Positions 12,511 through 24,174 of a stretch of DNA of 64,000 bases are shown here, one piece after another (the first letter of the stretch is position 1; each line of letters starts with the position of its first letter). The notes under the pieces were generated by a model. The model was not told where the DNA came from, did not search any database, and worked only from the letters and a program-made list of their open reading frames with translations. The DNA is from Ctenosaura bakeri (lineage: Eukaryota > Chordata > Lepidosauria > Squamata > Iguanidae), in contig CAOLHI010000962.1 in the NCBI GenBank assembly GCA_948474755.1, positions 1 to 64,000 of the forward strand. Direction: 5' to 3'. The translations under genes were made by a program, and so were the position numbers.

Positions 12511-13389
12511 TGGTCAGGGGGAAATTTAATCTACACTGAGTTATGATCTTAAAGAGATTTTCTTTATAAGATAATGCATTGTTGGTATTTGACACCAGAA
12601 AAGTTGGCCAAAATGCACAAAGATGTATAAAATAGATGCTGGAAATGTCATCAACAGCTGAGAACTTTTTCCACGTGTCAGGTAAATCTAGAGGGTTCCT
12701 GAATGCCTCATCTTGCTGTATTCTTGTGCGCAGTGGTATACTGGTAAATTCTCAAGTTGGGACCCTCAACAGGGCAATGCATATAGCAACACACCCACAC
12801 AGAGTGCAGAAAGGCAGGCAGCTAAATTTTCTGCATGTTTTCATCACATCAGAAGCAGGCCTTTTGTAAACCTCATGGGGCTTATCAATTCAAAGCCACC
12901 CCAAAATTCTTTGAAATGTCATAGTGACAGCTCATATTTAAAATACTGGGGAAAGAACAGTTTGCTTTTGTAGTTTGCTGGCCAAGTTGATAAAAGAAGA
13001 CTTGAATGCAAGTAGTTAGGGGGTTTCTTGCTTTTACTTTACTTTTGGATGGACAATATAGTGCAAACATCCTCATCTTGGCTGGAGCTGATGGGAAATG
13101 CCCAACTTTCTGAAGAGTTCCATGTTGGAAAAGCCTGTGTCACCATTACGCCTATTCAATCAATAAAATTCTAAATATATAGATTATTACAATCCTCAGA
13201 AGGTTCCCCTGCTGTTTTCCCACTGACTAGGGATAAGGAAACATGAACCAGTGTGCTTTTCTGAATCATTACTCTTTTTCCTTTGATTTTTGTTTTTCAG
13301 TATTTTGTCAATGTTGCAGCTTTCATTTAGCAATCTTGCTCCAGGTGTCATAACTCTGCACTTCTAGGTCTCTGAGGGTCTCTTTAGGT

Positions 13390-13521
13390 CAGAAGTTCTC
13401 AACTTTTGGTTCTCCAGATGGTATGGACATTCCCAGAAGTTCTAGCCAATATGGACAGTGTGCAAGAATTCTGGGGGCTAAAGTCCCAAATATGTGGAGA
13501 ACCAAAGGCTGAGAACCACTG
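13390..13521. mobile_element. hAT-type palindromic MITE
   Basis: Left end CAGAAGTTCTCAACTTTTGG and right end CCAAAGGCTGAGAACCACTG are inverted copies close to the hAT-Charlie terminal motif CAGTGGTTCTCAACC. The flanks CTTTAGGT and CTTTAATC may be a decayed 8-bp TSD. No frame. Confidence 0.7.
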
Positions 13522-13844
13522 CTTTAATCAATCCCACAGAGCTGTATGTGTAAACTTTTAAGTTCAACCAAGTGGACAAATTCCCATCTCTTTACTGGAA
13601 TGGGACTGTGAACATTTTCAAATTTAGCTACCCTAAGCATTTGGAACATTTGTGAACATTCTGTTCCATTACAGCTGCTCAGCCAATTGGTGCCCAGGAC
13701 TTCATTGCCATGAGGATAATACAAGATAAATTACAGAAAAATTTAACTGGACTTACTTAAATATAGTGGCATTACTATGCCAGACACCCCTTTATTCTGT
13801 AGTACAGTATAATTAGCAAGAAATATCATTTAATTGGCAAGACA

Positions 13845-14695
13845 TATCATGTCTAATATAAAAATCGTACACTTATGACTAGAAGGCATGTGGAAAAAGG
13901 CTCTAGTTGGAAGCCGCATGCTAAGACAGATGATCTCAGCATGACCAGGTCGTAAGTTCAAAAGGATTAGACAGGAAAGCCTCAGTATCGACAGGCTTGT
14001 GATAATCTTCTCAGTGATCCAAACTTCAAATACAATAACAATGAGACTGCCCTGGTGAAGCAAGTGATGGTCAGCAATATCCAGTAACTTCTTCCTGAGG
14101 AAATTGTCCTTTGTTTCCTTACCTGTCCAGACATTAAGAGACTATCACGATTCCCATCAGTATTTTGTCCCAAGACCAATAGTCCGTTCCGTACCCCTTT
14201 TGTTTGTTCTGCAAGAAAGCAATTAACACATTCCCCTTCAGGGCAGGAAACAGGATAATTAAACCCTGGCTCTGAGTCCAACAATTTGTAGTAACTTGGA
14301 TGCATATTGGCGTATCACTGCTTTTGCTGCCATGTTCTCGTGCTCTGTGATACCCTCAAGCTCTTGTTTGAGCCATCTTGCTTCAATCTTTTGCTTCTGG
14401 AATGGTAATTATCACCCACTTCACCCCAAAATCTCCCACTTTAGCTCCTTTCCCTTCACTAGCCTTGTATGGTTTGTGAGACTGTTTGATTGCTCGCATG
14501 TGTTTGTGAATCCCCCAATAAATGCATTCTTTGGCTCTCCACTAGTGTCTCACAGTTAGTAGCAGTATATACAGGTAAAAAAGTCCCATGGTTATGCCCC
14601 TCTTGCAGGCCTCATTTAATTCCCCACCTTTCTAAGGAGACACTGGCACTGCTAGAGGTTCTCAAGGTCTCTCACCTTTTGGAGTAAAAGAAGTG
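13845..14695. repeat. 850-bp dispersed repeat, copy A (possible solo LTR)
   Basis: Colinear along most of its length with 24175-25160. Shared landmarks are TCGTAAGTTC/TCATAAGTTC, ACATTAAGAGA, TTTGTAGTA(A)CTTGGA, GGTAA(T/C)TATCACCCA and TCTAAGGAGA. An AATAAA lies at 14518. Size and layout would fit a solo LTR, but I could not define TG...CA ends with a matching TSD. Confidence 0.6.
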
Positions 14696-15589
14696 TGTAT
14701 AGTATTTTGTGATCAAGAGAGATTTTTACTTTATATTATTGCAATTGTGTAGGTAGCTACAAAATATGAAATATGGAAAAAATGTAATTTGGGGCCTCAG
14801 GTTGTACATACTTACATTTCTCTTCGTGTCTTCAGCAGTTGGTCTGATAACCCACTCTCAAAAGGAGTAATAATTGAACATGGGCAAGCAACTAACACTG
14901 ATTATTATGTTATATACTTGCAGTAGGTATGGTAATCAGTCATTTTTTCCTATGTTGCATTGAAAAAGCACACTAGTTTTACTGGGCAACCATGTTGACA
15001 TGATTCTCAGTTAGTTCAAGGTCCTTGTGTGTAGGCATTCGGTTGAATTCTGAGGACAAGTAATGATGTATCAGAAAAAAACCACTGAGTGGGAAAAATA
15101 CAAGAATAGATGTACTGTAATTTCTCTACTTTTTTAAAAAATGAAGATTGTCACAGGGAACACAGAAATCAGGTTCATATTATTTCCAAAATAGTCGATC
15201 CTAGTAACCTGCCTGTTCAGTTCATCCACTTATACATAAATTTGAAAGCTGCCAGAAGGTTTAACAATCTCATTTACAAATCTTTGACAATTCCTATTTG
15301 CCTTAAGTGAGTAATGATGGACATTTGCAGAGGTTTGAGATCTGATAGGTATTTATACTGGAGAAGAAATGGAAACAAAGCTGTACCTGTCAGTTTTGCT
15401 TTCCTAAATGTAATAGACAGCTATTCAGCTCTGTTTAATCAAAGCAAAGTAAAAACACCTCATAGTTATAGCCTGGTGATCAGGCAGGGCGACCAATGGG
15501 TTAAATCCTAATTTCCACCAACAAAACTTTCAGAATGTCCTCTTCCTCCCCATAGCTCCAGCACTGTTTGAAAACCACAAGCAAATTTT

Positions 15590-16450
15590 CCCAGCCCACT
15601 GTAGCCTCAGTCAGAATGAAAATTACAAATATTTGGGAACACAGTGGGCAGAAGATACTCTACATGACAGAATAAAAAGGATACTAATACTGAATATATA
15701 AAACAAGTTTACAAAGTTTTAAAATCAAAACTTAATGGTAGGAATATGAACCAGGCCATAAATTCTCAGTCCATATCAGTTATTTGGCACTGCTAACCAG
15801 ACTCAAGCAGAGTTAGATGCACAAGGTAGAAAAAAACTGAAGATTATGACAGCAAACCATGCCTTATATCCTCAAAGTGATATTGATTGGCTGTATCTCC
15901 CACATAATATTGGTACCCTAAGATTATTACAAGTGAAACAAACTGTTGAAGAAGGAAAAAGATCATTGAGCAAGCATAACAAAGAAAACAAAGACAGAAT
16001 ACTATGGATGTATATAGGAATATTCACTGAACAAGAAAAAAAAAGGATGACTGTAGACAGAAAATTAAAAAAGATCACCTTGAAAAATGGCAAAACTACT
16101 TCATGGTCAGCATATAAAGATCATAGAAAGAAAAGTTGAGAAGGGGGACACCTGAAAACAATTATAAAACAAGACATTGAAAAAAGAAACTGAAGAATTT
16201 ACATTTGCTCTTCAAGAACAGGCACCTCAGATAGAATAGTTATTTTTTGCAGGATTTGCTTTAATGATAACAATAGTAAATGTCATGTTAAAAAAAAAGT
16301 GGAAACAGTTGATCAACTTTTTAGTTAATGTAGCAAGGTTATACAGACTGAATATAAGAAACATACTGATAAAACGTCTGGGAAGAATAAACGCCTGGGA
16401 GGAACAGATCAGGTGGATATTCATTCTGACATCATGATGCATCTGATGAG
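15590..16450 (+). pseudogene. R4/Dong-type LINE, 3' part of the ORF
   Basis: Reading across frameshifts gives blocks typical of the C-terminal half of R4-clade ORFs. In order they are KYLGTQWAEDTL (about 15630), an LNG-containing block (15730), NHALYPQSDIDWLYLP (about 15855-15905), LLQVKQTVEEGKRSL, and ALQEQAP (about 16210). A decayed cysteine motif with VETVDQLF follows (about 16290). The single longest frame (15846-16139, plus) is only the middle of this region. The copy is truncated at its 5' end and inactive. The clade name rests on remembered family motifs. Confidence 0.7.
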
Positions 16451-16460
16451 GTAGACTTAG

Positions 16461-16498
16461 GGCCTTTCCACACTACACTATTATAGTACTATTATTCC
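16461..16498. mobile_element. 200-bp-class palindromic MITE, left piece
   Basis: Matches the left arm of the MITE family seen complete at 24325, 26832, 35457 and 52702 (GGCCTTTCCACACTACACT...). It is interrupted after ATTCC by the solo LTR and resumes at 17045. Confidence 0.85.
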
Positions 16499-17044
16499 TG
16501 TTGCATTATGTGAATGTATAATGGACTCCTTGCTCCACAAATTTCTCACAGCCCTTCGTGTGTGTGTGTGTGAGAAAGCAAACTGTTACAAATCTGTTGT
16601 TATGGCTGGCCAGTTCCATGGGAAACTTTTCCTCAGCATTATCAGCTTTGTCCGGAACTGGTACACAGCTGCGCCATCATATGTGTTTTTGCTACATGAC
16701 ATGTTATGGCTATGAACTTGTTATTCACGCTTGCTGTCGTAAGTTCAAGGTGCCTACAGCATGTTTACTGCATATCATATAACCCCATGCCTTGTGTAAA
16801 AGTCTCTCTGTTCTTTTGTCTTTGCTCTCTGTTGCTGACCTGCCATGATGTTGGGCAGAATAGATTTATCTTCTGTAACTTAGGTAGTTTGAAATTTTCT
16901 TACCAATCAACGTAGTTACTTTGCCAGTTTGACTACAGCAGTGTTTTGTTTACTTGCTCCGTGGAGCAGGCATGAAGTCTAAAGCAGGCAGGAGTTTTAT
17001 TATTTTTTATCAGCAGGAGTTTCTAGACTCCTGTTTTTGCAACA
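16499..17044. mobile_element. Solo LTR with perfect 5-bp TSD
   Basis: Begins TGTTGCATTATG and ends TTTTTGCAACA, giving 7-bp terminal inverted repeats of LTR type (TG...CA). Flanked on both sides by ATTCC (16494-16498 and 17045-17049). It sits inside a palindromic MITE whose sequence continues on the other side. No internal retroviral or Gypsy sequence adjoins it, so it is a solo LTR left by recombination. Its superfamily cannot be told; a 5-bp TSD fits Gypsy and several ERV groups. Confidence 0.85.
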
Positions 17045-17138
17045 ATTCCACTTTCAACATCTTATGAAATCCTGGGATTTGCAGTTTACTCAGGCCAAAG
17101 AGCTCTCTGTCTGAGAATTCTAAATGCCCCTCCCTAAA
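17045..17138. mobile_element. 200-bp-class palindromic MITE, central piece
   Basis: Resumes the MITE with ATTCCACTTTCAACATC, runs through the AATTCTAAATGCCCCTCCCT centre, and is then truncated against another repeat (TCAAAGGTGCTACAAGATCC). The right arm is missing. Confidence 0.8.
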
Positions 17139-18347
17139 GTCTCAAAGGTGCTACAAGATCCCTTTGCATACTGATCCAGACTAATACAGCTATAACTTTA
17201 TATTCTACCATAATGACCAGTATCATTGCCACCCCTCTCCACTTCTGATGTGGACAAATTCCAGAAGCTCTAGGGCCAGATTTGCAGACACCTATGTGGT
17301 CTTCAAAGCCAGCTTTCTGCATTTACTCTCCCTCCAAAACAGGAAGTGACCAGAAGTTTGATTCCAAGTTGAAATACTCCCTGCCCCTGTACAAAGCAGA
17401 TGCCCTTTCCACATTCTACCTTTTTGGGAGGACATCCGGTGGGGATCCCAGCAGTGGCTCTGCCAGGAGGGGAATACGACAGCAGTACTCCCCTCCACAC
17501 CAGCTGTCTTCTTGCAGAAGGGAGTGCTATGGCCATGTCTCTTCCTTCTGCAGCACAGTCAGGTACCTTCCTAGGCTGCTCTGGAGCAAGAAGTGCAACC
17601 ATTGCAATTCCCGGGCTTCCATGAAACAGGTATGTCTATGATGGTGGCATGACTACGGGTCATTGATGGGCACCGCAACAACATCATGCAGAAGTGTTGT
17701 TATGGTCCTGTCCTGCTCCCATCCCCATGGTGGGTTGGGAGGGCGACATGTAAAAGGTCATTGTCCTATACCTTGTTTTAAAGGGGAATCATCACTTTTT
17801 AATGATCTTTAGTTTTACATTTTTTGAAACAGGTGGCAGAGTAAGGGCCAGTGTTTCAAACATAGCCTTGAGAATCTTACATATCTCAAGGGCTGTTTAA
17901 CTACCACCAATACCCTATTTACTTCAATTGCAGTCACCAGGCCTAAAGGCCTGACTTTGAGGATGTCCTTTTTCCTTACAACCATGTTCTGTAGGAATGG
18001 TGTATGGGATATCTCTTGTTGTGAAGGTATAAGCAATCTTTCATACCATTCCTGACTCTGAGAAAGAATCACCTCAGAGGCAAGTATTTGGGCTTGGCTG
18101 ACTCGGTGGAGAGGTATGACAGCCATTTTCAGTGGCTGTTGTGCATATCTACAAAGTCCAGCTGCTCCCATTATCACTCTGAGACCCTCAGAGTGACTTA
18201 AACAGCAGGCAGGTGGTCTGGTAACTAGACAGAACAAGAAAAAGAATATGGCAATTCACTCTGGCAATGCACTCTGGAGCACTGTGTGAGGTGGCGATTC
18301 AATCGTCTCATAAGACAGTTAGACCGCGGTTTTATGATACCTTTTTG
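17139..18347. other. Mixed sequence; possible TIR element 17401-17760
   Basis: 17140-17195 resembles a reptilian dispersed repeat (GGTGCTACAAGATCC...AGACTAATACAGCTAT). A GC-rich segment starts with TGCCCTTTCCACA at 17401 and ends near ACATGTAAAAGGTCA at 17761. It could be a decayed relative of the Harbinger-like group. No host gene is seen. Confidence 0.35.
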
Positions 18348-18472
18348 AGCTGCTGATCAGAACATTATAGTCCAAGTGTGAGCTATGTTGAGCAGAACAT
18401 TATAGATCTTGGGTCCACAATAGCCTAAAAAAAAAAGAAGCTATGGTGAGCAGAACATTATAGTCCGAGTGT
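18348..18472. repeat. 34-bp tandem repeat, three units
   Basis: Units centred on GAGCAGAACATTATAG occur at about 18348, 18382 and 18439. The third is separated from the second by an A-rich spacer. Confidence 0.75.
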
Positions 18473-18669
18473 GGTCATACTATACCATAGCTTTGCATAT
18501 AGGTGTTACCAAACGGGCAGTTTATTTTTTTATTTATTTCTTAATAAATCCTAAGATGCACTTGTACCTTTTTTCACAGTTGACTCAACATTTACATGGC
18601 ATTAACCATAAGACCCTGAAGATCTTTTTTTTTTTCCCTCATTCAGACACTGTTGTCTCAGATTTGCCT

Positions 18670-18884
18670 GTTGTTATATGTCTTCAAGTCAACTCCAGCT
18701 TATAGCAGCCCTATCATAGGATTTTCTTAGCAACATTCATTCACAGGTGGTTTGCTACTGTTTTTCCTCTAGGATTGACAGAGTGTGACCTGTCCAAGGT
18801 CACCCAGTAGGTTTCCAATGTTGACTGGGGATTCAGATCCTGGAATTCTAATCCAACACTCAAACCACTATATCACGCTGGTTA
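18670..18884 (-). mobile_element. Sauria-type SINE
   Basis: Same architecture as the copy at 3477. The plus strand starts with the Bov-B-like tail GTTGTTATATGTCTTCAAGTC, passes CCAAGGTCACCCAGTAGG, and ends with the reversed tRNA head ACTCAAACCACTATATCACGC. Confidence 0.85.
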
Positions 18885-20174
18885 TCCAGCATTTTAGACT
18901 CCCAGAAAGTATCTGTGAGATGAGGTTTTCTCCCCTCATTGTGTATCTATTTACTATTATTTACACTGAAACATATTTTAATCCTCATTCACCCAGTCTG
19001 AAGGAAATCTTTTGGAGTAACTTGAAGTTCTTAATAAATTCTCCAGTTCTGGTGACAGTCTTCAATCAATTCTGATAGTATCTTTTTTGCTTTCCAAGGG
19101 AAAATATGCTTTTATTTTCCTTTGTATGAAATAAGAAAGCTGTGATAAACATGTGGGGAGGAGTAATTTTTAGTGGCTGGATTTTATAAAGTTAACTCTC
19201 CACCAAAAGTTCAGAGACAAAGTTGATCTTACTGAACACCACATGTATTTTTGTCCTTAGCAGAAAGAGAAAGTGTAAAGTACAAGAGTAATGTTTCCCT
19301 TGTTAATTAGAAAAACAATATATATGAATGAAAAGGAACATATATTTCAAGAAAGGACAAATTGTGTTTGAACATATTTTGTGATGTTGGCTGTTACTTT
19401 GTTGTATTCAGTTTGGAGTCTCTGTATTAATCTAGTCATAAACCAGATTTATGGATGTCACAAACAACTCCTCTGAGTCAAAGCATGAAAACGATTCTTA
19501 CAACTGAGATTCAATGTGTTATAGTTGTCTCATCTTAAGTAATGAAAGTTCTTATTAATCCTTTCAGAGAAATACAACTTGGACTCTTCTTACTGTCAAG
19601 TCTTTGCTAAAGATCATAATTCAAAGTGACTTTGCTACTTGCTAGAAAATAAAATGGCATCAGGTGGCATTTTCACGTTGTCTAATTTTACAGTTATGTC
19701 TGGATTTTATAGCACAGACATGTGCCCTTGACTGCCTAGACAAGTTAACATCTTCTTGTTGGTAAAATTAAACTGTCAGCTCACTAATGTTGCCACTCAA
19801 AAGAGTCCTAATTGTCTGTACCAGATGAGGAATACAAGTCAACCAGTAGGCTTAATGTTCACCTAGTTCTAAGTGCTCAGAGAAAGACAGAGGGCTTTAT
19901 CAGACAAGGAAAGTAAATCACAATTTCAACAGGGTAATAGTATCTTTGGCTGGGACTTACCACGTTACCTAGTTCCTCTTCTGTTCTCTTACAAAGGAGG
20001 TCATTGGTGGGTTCTTTTAATAAAAGAAACACTATTCAAACGGTCTCCCACTTGGAAAATAACAGAGAATGATGCCATAAGTTCCAGCTCAATATGCTAT
20101 TATCCTACTGCAATTGTAATTTAGTTCCCTTGTGTGATAAAGCCCAGAGAGAGACAGAGAGAGAGAATGAATTA
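18885..20174. other. No gene recognised
   Basis: AT-rich sequence without a repeat I can name. Confidence 0.35.
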
Positions 20175-20765
20175 CATCATCATGCATGGGATCATGCAAT
20201 TTCCCTGTTGCAACACCTCCACTGACTACCAGGCTGTTTCTGGGCACAGTGAGACATTTAAAACCCTATATGGCTCAGGTCTACATTATTAGGAGAACCA
20301 TATTCTCTCTTACAAACCAGCCTGGGCCTTGAGATCTGCTGGAAAGGCTCTTCTCTCCATCCTACCACCTTCACTGGTGCATCTGATAAGAACACAGGAG
20401 AGGGCCTTCTCAATGATCCCTCCCAGGTTCTGGAACTCCCTTCCTAGAGAAATCAGACTGGCACTCTCCCTACTTTCTTTTCGCAGTCAAGTAAAGACAT
20501 GCTAACAGGTGTTCAATGTGTGATCATGGCCATTCTGATAAAAGGTACTAGATATTGTTCACTGTGCTGAATTTATGGGTGTTAGTTTTAATTATATATT
20601 TTAATGTAGTTTTAATTATTTTAATGTTGTTTTAATTCTTATTTTAACATTTAATTTCTGTTTTAACATTTGTATTCTGTGATTTTTAACTATTTTTTTG
20701 AAATTATTTTAAACTGCTTTGAGTCCCAACCAGGAAAAAAGCATATAACAATACTAAAAATAATA
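20175..20765 (+). mobile_element. L2-type LINE 3' end and UTR
   Basis: Translatable debris of the L2 C terminus (CACCTCCACTGACTACC, then CCTATATGGCTCAGG, then GGTTCTGGAACTCCCTTCC) is followed by an AT-rich UTR (repeated TTTTAATTATTTTAATGT). It ends in a CTGCTTTGAGTCCC tail of the kind shared by squamate L2 and its SINEs. The copy is 5'-truncated and frameshifted. Confidence 0.75.
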
Positions 20766-20789
20766 TCATCTAATTATTTCACTTAATGT

Positions 20790-21190
20790 GGTATCTCAGG
20801 TGGCTCACAAAGATAAAAAAAGATCAGCTGATATCTGACAATAAAAATTAAACCACAATTAAAAATCATTACATTAAAACCATTATTTTAAATATCTGTG
20901 TGTGTATACACACACACACAAATACAACAAAGTTAAAAATAGAGCATACACACTCCATTAAATGGCTGTTCACAAGCAGTTATTCATTAAAAGCCTATTT
21001 TGAATGAAAAGTTCTTCAGTTACCAGCTAAAGGAAATCAGGGGCAGCCTACCCTTCCATGGGAAGGTAATTCCACAAGGTGGAAGCAGCTGCTGAGAAAA
21101 CTCTCTCTCATATCTTCACCCAACAGGCATGTTGTATGCTGGCAGCCAGCCAATGCTCACAGCTGTCTAAATAGAGCCTGTTAGCAGCAG
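20790..21190 (-). mobile_element. LINE-derived fragment (CR1/L2-like), decayed
   Basis: CCTACCCTTCCATGGGAAGG followed by TTCCACAAGGTGGAAGC, preceded by A-rich sequence, resembles a common squamate LINE fragment in reverse orientation. Family placement is tentative. Confidence 0.45.
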
Positions 21191-21351
21191 CCATGAACAA
21201 ACTTTCCATTAGTTTGTTAGCAAACTACTGGTTGTCATTTTGCAGTCTGATTTCACAGTGAATCCAAAGCGACAGTCCAGTGGTGAAGTCCATACAAAAG
21301 ATGAAGGTCAAGATTTCTAGGAGCCCTATTTTACCTGGTTACCAAGGTTTC

Positions 21352-21664
21352 TTTTTCTTTTTTAATTCTGTTGTGTATATAAAAGCAAAATAACACCAAG
21401 CACAACATAATATATCTACAAAGAAGAACCCCCCCCAGCAGTAATCAAACATAAAAATATACAACCATAATAAACCAACCTATAATTTTATTATAGACTA
21501 ATAGAGTAACTAACTAACCTAAAAAGATGAAAAAAGAAATAAAAAAGAATGAGAAAAGACAAATACATGATGAAAAAGTTGTTCCTACACCAACTAACCA
21601 CTACTCACAGTATTCTATATATACTAGTTTAGTAAGATAAAAACCAAATACTAAAATACCATTT
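21352..21664 (-). mobile_element. LINE 3'-tail insertion with 29-bp TSD
   Basis: The 29 bases at 21323-21351 recur at 21665-21693 with two mismatches (GCCCTAT.TTACCTG.TTACCAAGG...). Between them lies a 313-bp AT-rich segment. It starts on the plus strand with T-rich sequence (TTTTTCTTTTTTAATTC), so it ends in an A-rich tail on the minus strand. Size, tail and duplication fit a severely 5'-truncated L1-type insertion. Confidence 0.7.
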
Positions 21665-21924
21665 GCCCTATCTTACCTGTTTACCAAGGTTTCATAACCC
21701 TATCTTACCAGGCATCTTGGTCAAAGGGCCTACTCTGCATAGCAGCTAATACCCAAATATCTTTCCAAGGCTAAACTACAGCTTGGCATTTCTTAGCTGC
21801 TGTAGCCAATTCAATTTGGTGGTGCAGTCCTCATGTATTTTATATGATCTAAACCAACAGAGAAGGAAGAGCAGAGCAGATCTGATAGCAACAGCTGGAA
21901 GTGCTTTTAACCTCCTCCTTTGTC

Positions 21925-22145
21925 TCTGTGTGTGCGTTCAACTCACCTGTTGACTTTTGGTGACCCAATGAATTTCATAGGGTTTTCTTATGAAAAGAAT
22001 ATTCAGAGGTGGTTTTGCCAATTCTTTCCTCTGAAATAGCTCCTGGTGTTCATTGAGGTCTCTTATTTATATACTGACCAGGGCTGACTTTAGTTTCCAA
22101 GGTCAGACAGGATCTGGTGCCTTTAGGACATTTAGACTCCATTTC
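21925..22145 (-). mobile_element. 5S rRNA-derived SINE with Bov-B-like tail
   Basis: Plus strand 22056-22135 reads TACTGACCAGGGCTGACTTT, then GTTTCCAAGGTCAGACAGGA. This is the reverse complement of the internal promoter half of vertebrate 5S rRNA with scattered changes. The left part (GTTCAACTCACCTGTTGACT, then GTGACCCAATGAATTTCATA) is the Bov-B-like tail shared with Sauria SINEs. It is a SINE, not a 5S gene: the 5S part is partial, mutated and fused to a LINE tail. Confidence 0.8.
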
Positions 22146-22839
22146 AGAGAATATCCAGTTCAAACTTAGCTCTTTCACCCCATATTTCAGCCCTACACAA
22201 CATTTGAACAATAGCCTTGCTGATATAAATCTTAAGGGCAGGATTTACTAACTGTATTAAAACAAAAACCCAAAATATTGCAGCCAATTACTAGCCCTGG
22301 CACTCACATGTGTGATGGCAACTTACATGGTATTTCCATGGAAGTCTTTCATCCAAAGTCAGACATAAGTAATTAAAGGACCATATTGGCTCTAAAAAGT
22401 GCCTACTAATGGTCTGTTTCTCATTCTTCAGAGTTATTTGCAAAAAAACATACCTTTACATGATGAGTAATTAATTCACACCAAGTCCCCATTGCAAAGT
22501 TATCCAAAACTGATCAACATCCTCTTTAAACCCATTCTTTTTAGCAGGATTAAAACTAAATTATAACCATTAACTATTGTTATCTTACAATTCACAATTA
22601 AGGGTTCAAAAAAAGAAAGAGAGAGAATGAGAAGGTGGTGACACTATGGTGACAGTAAGAATGACAAAGAGAAAGAAAAATACAGGCTGTCTTATTGCTA
22701 AAATTGTCTCTGTTAGGGTACATTATAAACCCCACTCACATGAATATTATTTCACTGCACTGTTTGAAATAAAATAATCACTCTTTTTTTATAAGTAATA
22801 TTAATTATGTTCTGCTAATCTATGCTGTAACCAGTCCTT

Positions 22840-23019
22840 CGCCTTTTCCACACTGCACTGTCATAGTGCTATTATTCCACTTCCTACATCCTGGGGTTTA
22901 TAATTTACTGAAGTCTAAGGGCATTCTGACTGAGAATTCTAAATGCCTCTCCCTAAACTGCAAAACCCCAGGATTCCATAGGAATAATAGCATTATAACA
23001 GTGTAGTGTGGAAATGGCC
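22840..23019. mobile_element. Palindromic MITE, about 180 bp
   Basis: Left arm GCCTTTTCCACACTGCACTG and right arm CAGTGTAGTGTGGAAATGGC are inverted copies, with the family centre AATTCTAAATGCCTCTCCCT between them. The left arm has lost part of its inner segment. Confidence 0.85.
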
Positions 23020-24174
23020 TTTGCTGACTGGGCTGAAACCAGATGAGAAATTGGTAAAGTCTGCAAAAGTATACTTACTTGGATGTTTGATATGTTTGAA
23101 AATCAAACAACAAATTGAACAAATAAACTATTTCTCACTACATTTCTCTTGATGAATATTTATCCCATGTTTGTAATCTAGTAATCAGGTGTCAAGTATG
23201 TAATTTAGAAGCCACATCTAAGAGGTTGGCAGCCTTTTTTTGCTCAAAAAGTTATACTTTGGAGGCATACTTTCTCTGCTTTTCTGGTGAGATTATTCTA
23301 AGTTTTCCTGTTGCTCGGAAGCTACTATTATTATTATTTTCTTTATTCTGATATAGTGCATGGGCTCCTGCAGGGGCATTCATATGCTGTAGTACAAAAG
23401 AATAAAGCACAGACTACCTGCTGGCACCGATCACTGAATCACAGGGAGATGGTATATTGAGATTACTTGAAGAAGAGCTCTGTTGCCTCGCTCCCTAGCA
23501 AACCTTTGTGTTATAGAGAACAAGATGTTGGCTGCTAAGTGGATCTGTCACAGTTTGAGTAAATAATTAGCTTCTTTTGAAACATGGGCAGGCAGATAAC
23601 TTCAGAAAACACCTGAACTTTTGGTTTCCCCTGAGTTAGAGAACAAAAATGAATTGCTCAAAGCTGGTTTCCTACAGTACCAACATTTTTAATGCCTGGC
23701 ATGAAGGACAAAATCAGCAGGAATTTTCCAGAATCTCATACAATCTTGCCATTGTATTTTAAAAGTCTTATTTCTGGCTAAGAAATTGAGTGTGTGGAAA
23801 TTTCTAAAAGGTACACTGTTTCCCTACAAAGCCAGGAAATTTGCAGGGTACCCAAATTTCCAAATGATTATTATTTAAATTGGGGCTGGGCAAGGTATGT
23901 GCAGTCTCCTGAAGACTAATTTTATAGGTCACCAAATCCCCTGCTTCCACAAATAAAAAAATGCTTATCCTTGACCTCTCTAGAAACATCAATTCACCTT
24001 TTAAACAGGTCACATTTCATTATTTAATGTTAAAGAACACCTGCTTTTAAAACTCATAATGGAACTTCTTCCCACTTCTGGTTTCAGTGTTTGCTTGACT
24101 GTTGGCATTTTTGACAGTTCAGGTGCCCAGAGGGTTCTGACGATAGACAAAATTATGTCATAATTGGACATATT
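23020..24174. other. No gene recognised
   Basis: No repeat family or exon identified. One 69-codon minus-strand frame (23804-24013) lacks any motif. Confidence 0.35.

Noticed and set aside
22056..22135. 5S rRNA gene
   Set aside because: Only part of 5S, with many changes, and fused to a Bov-B-like tail; it is a SINE.
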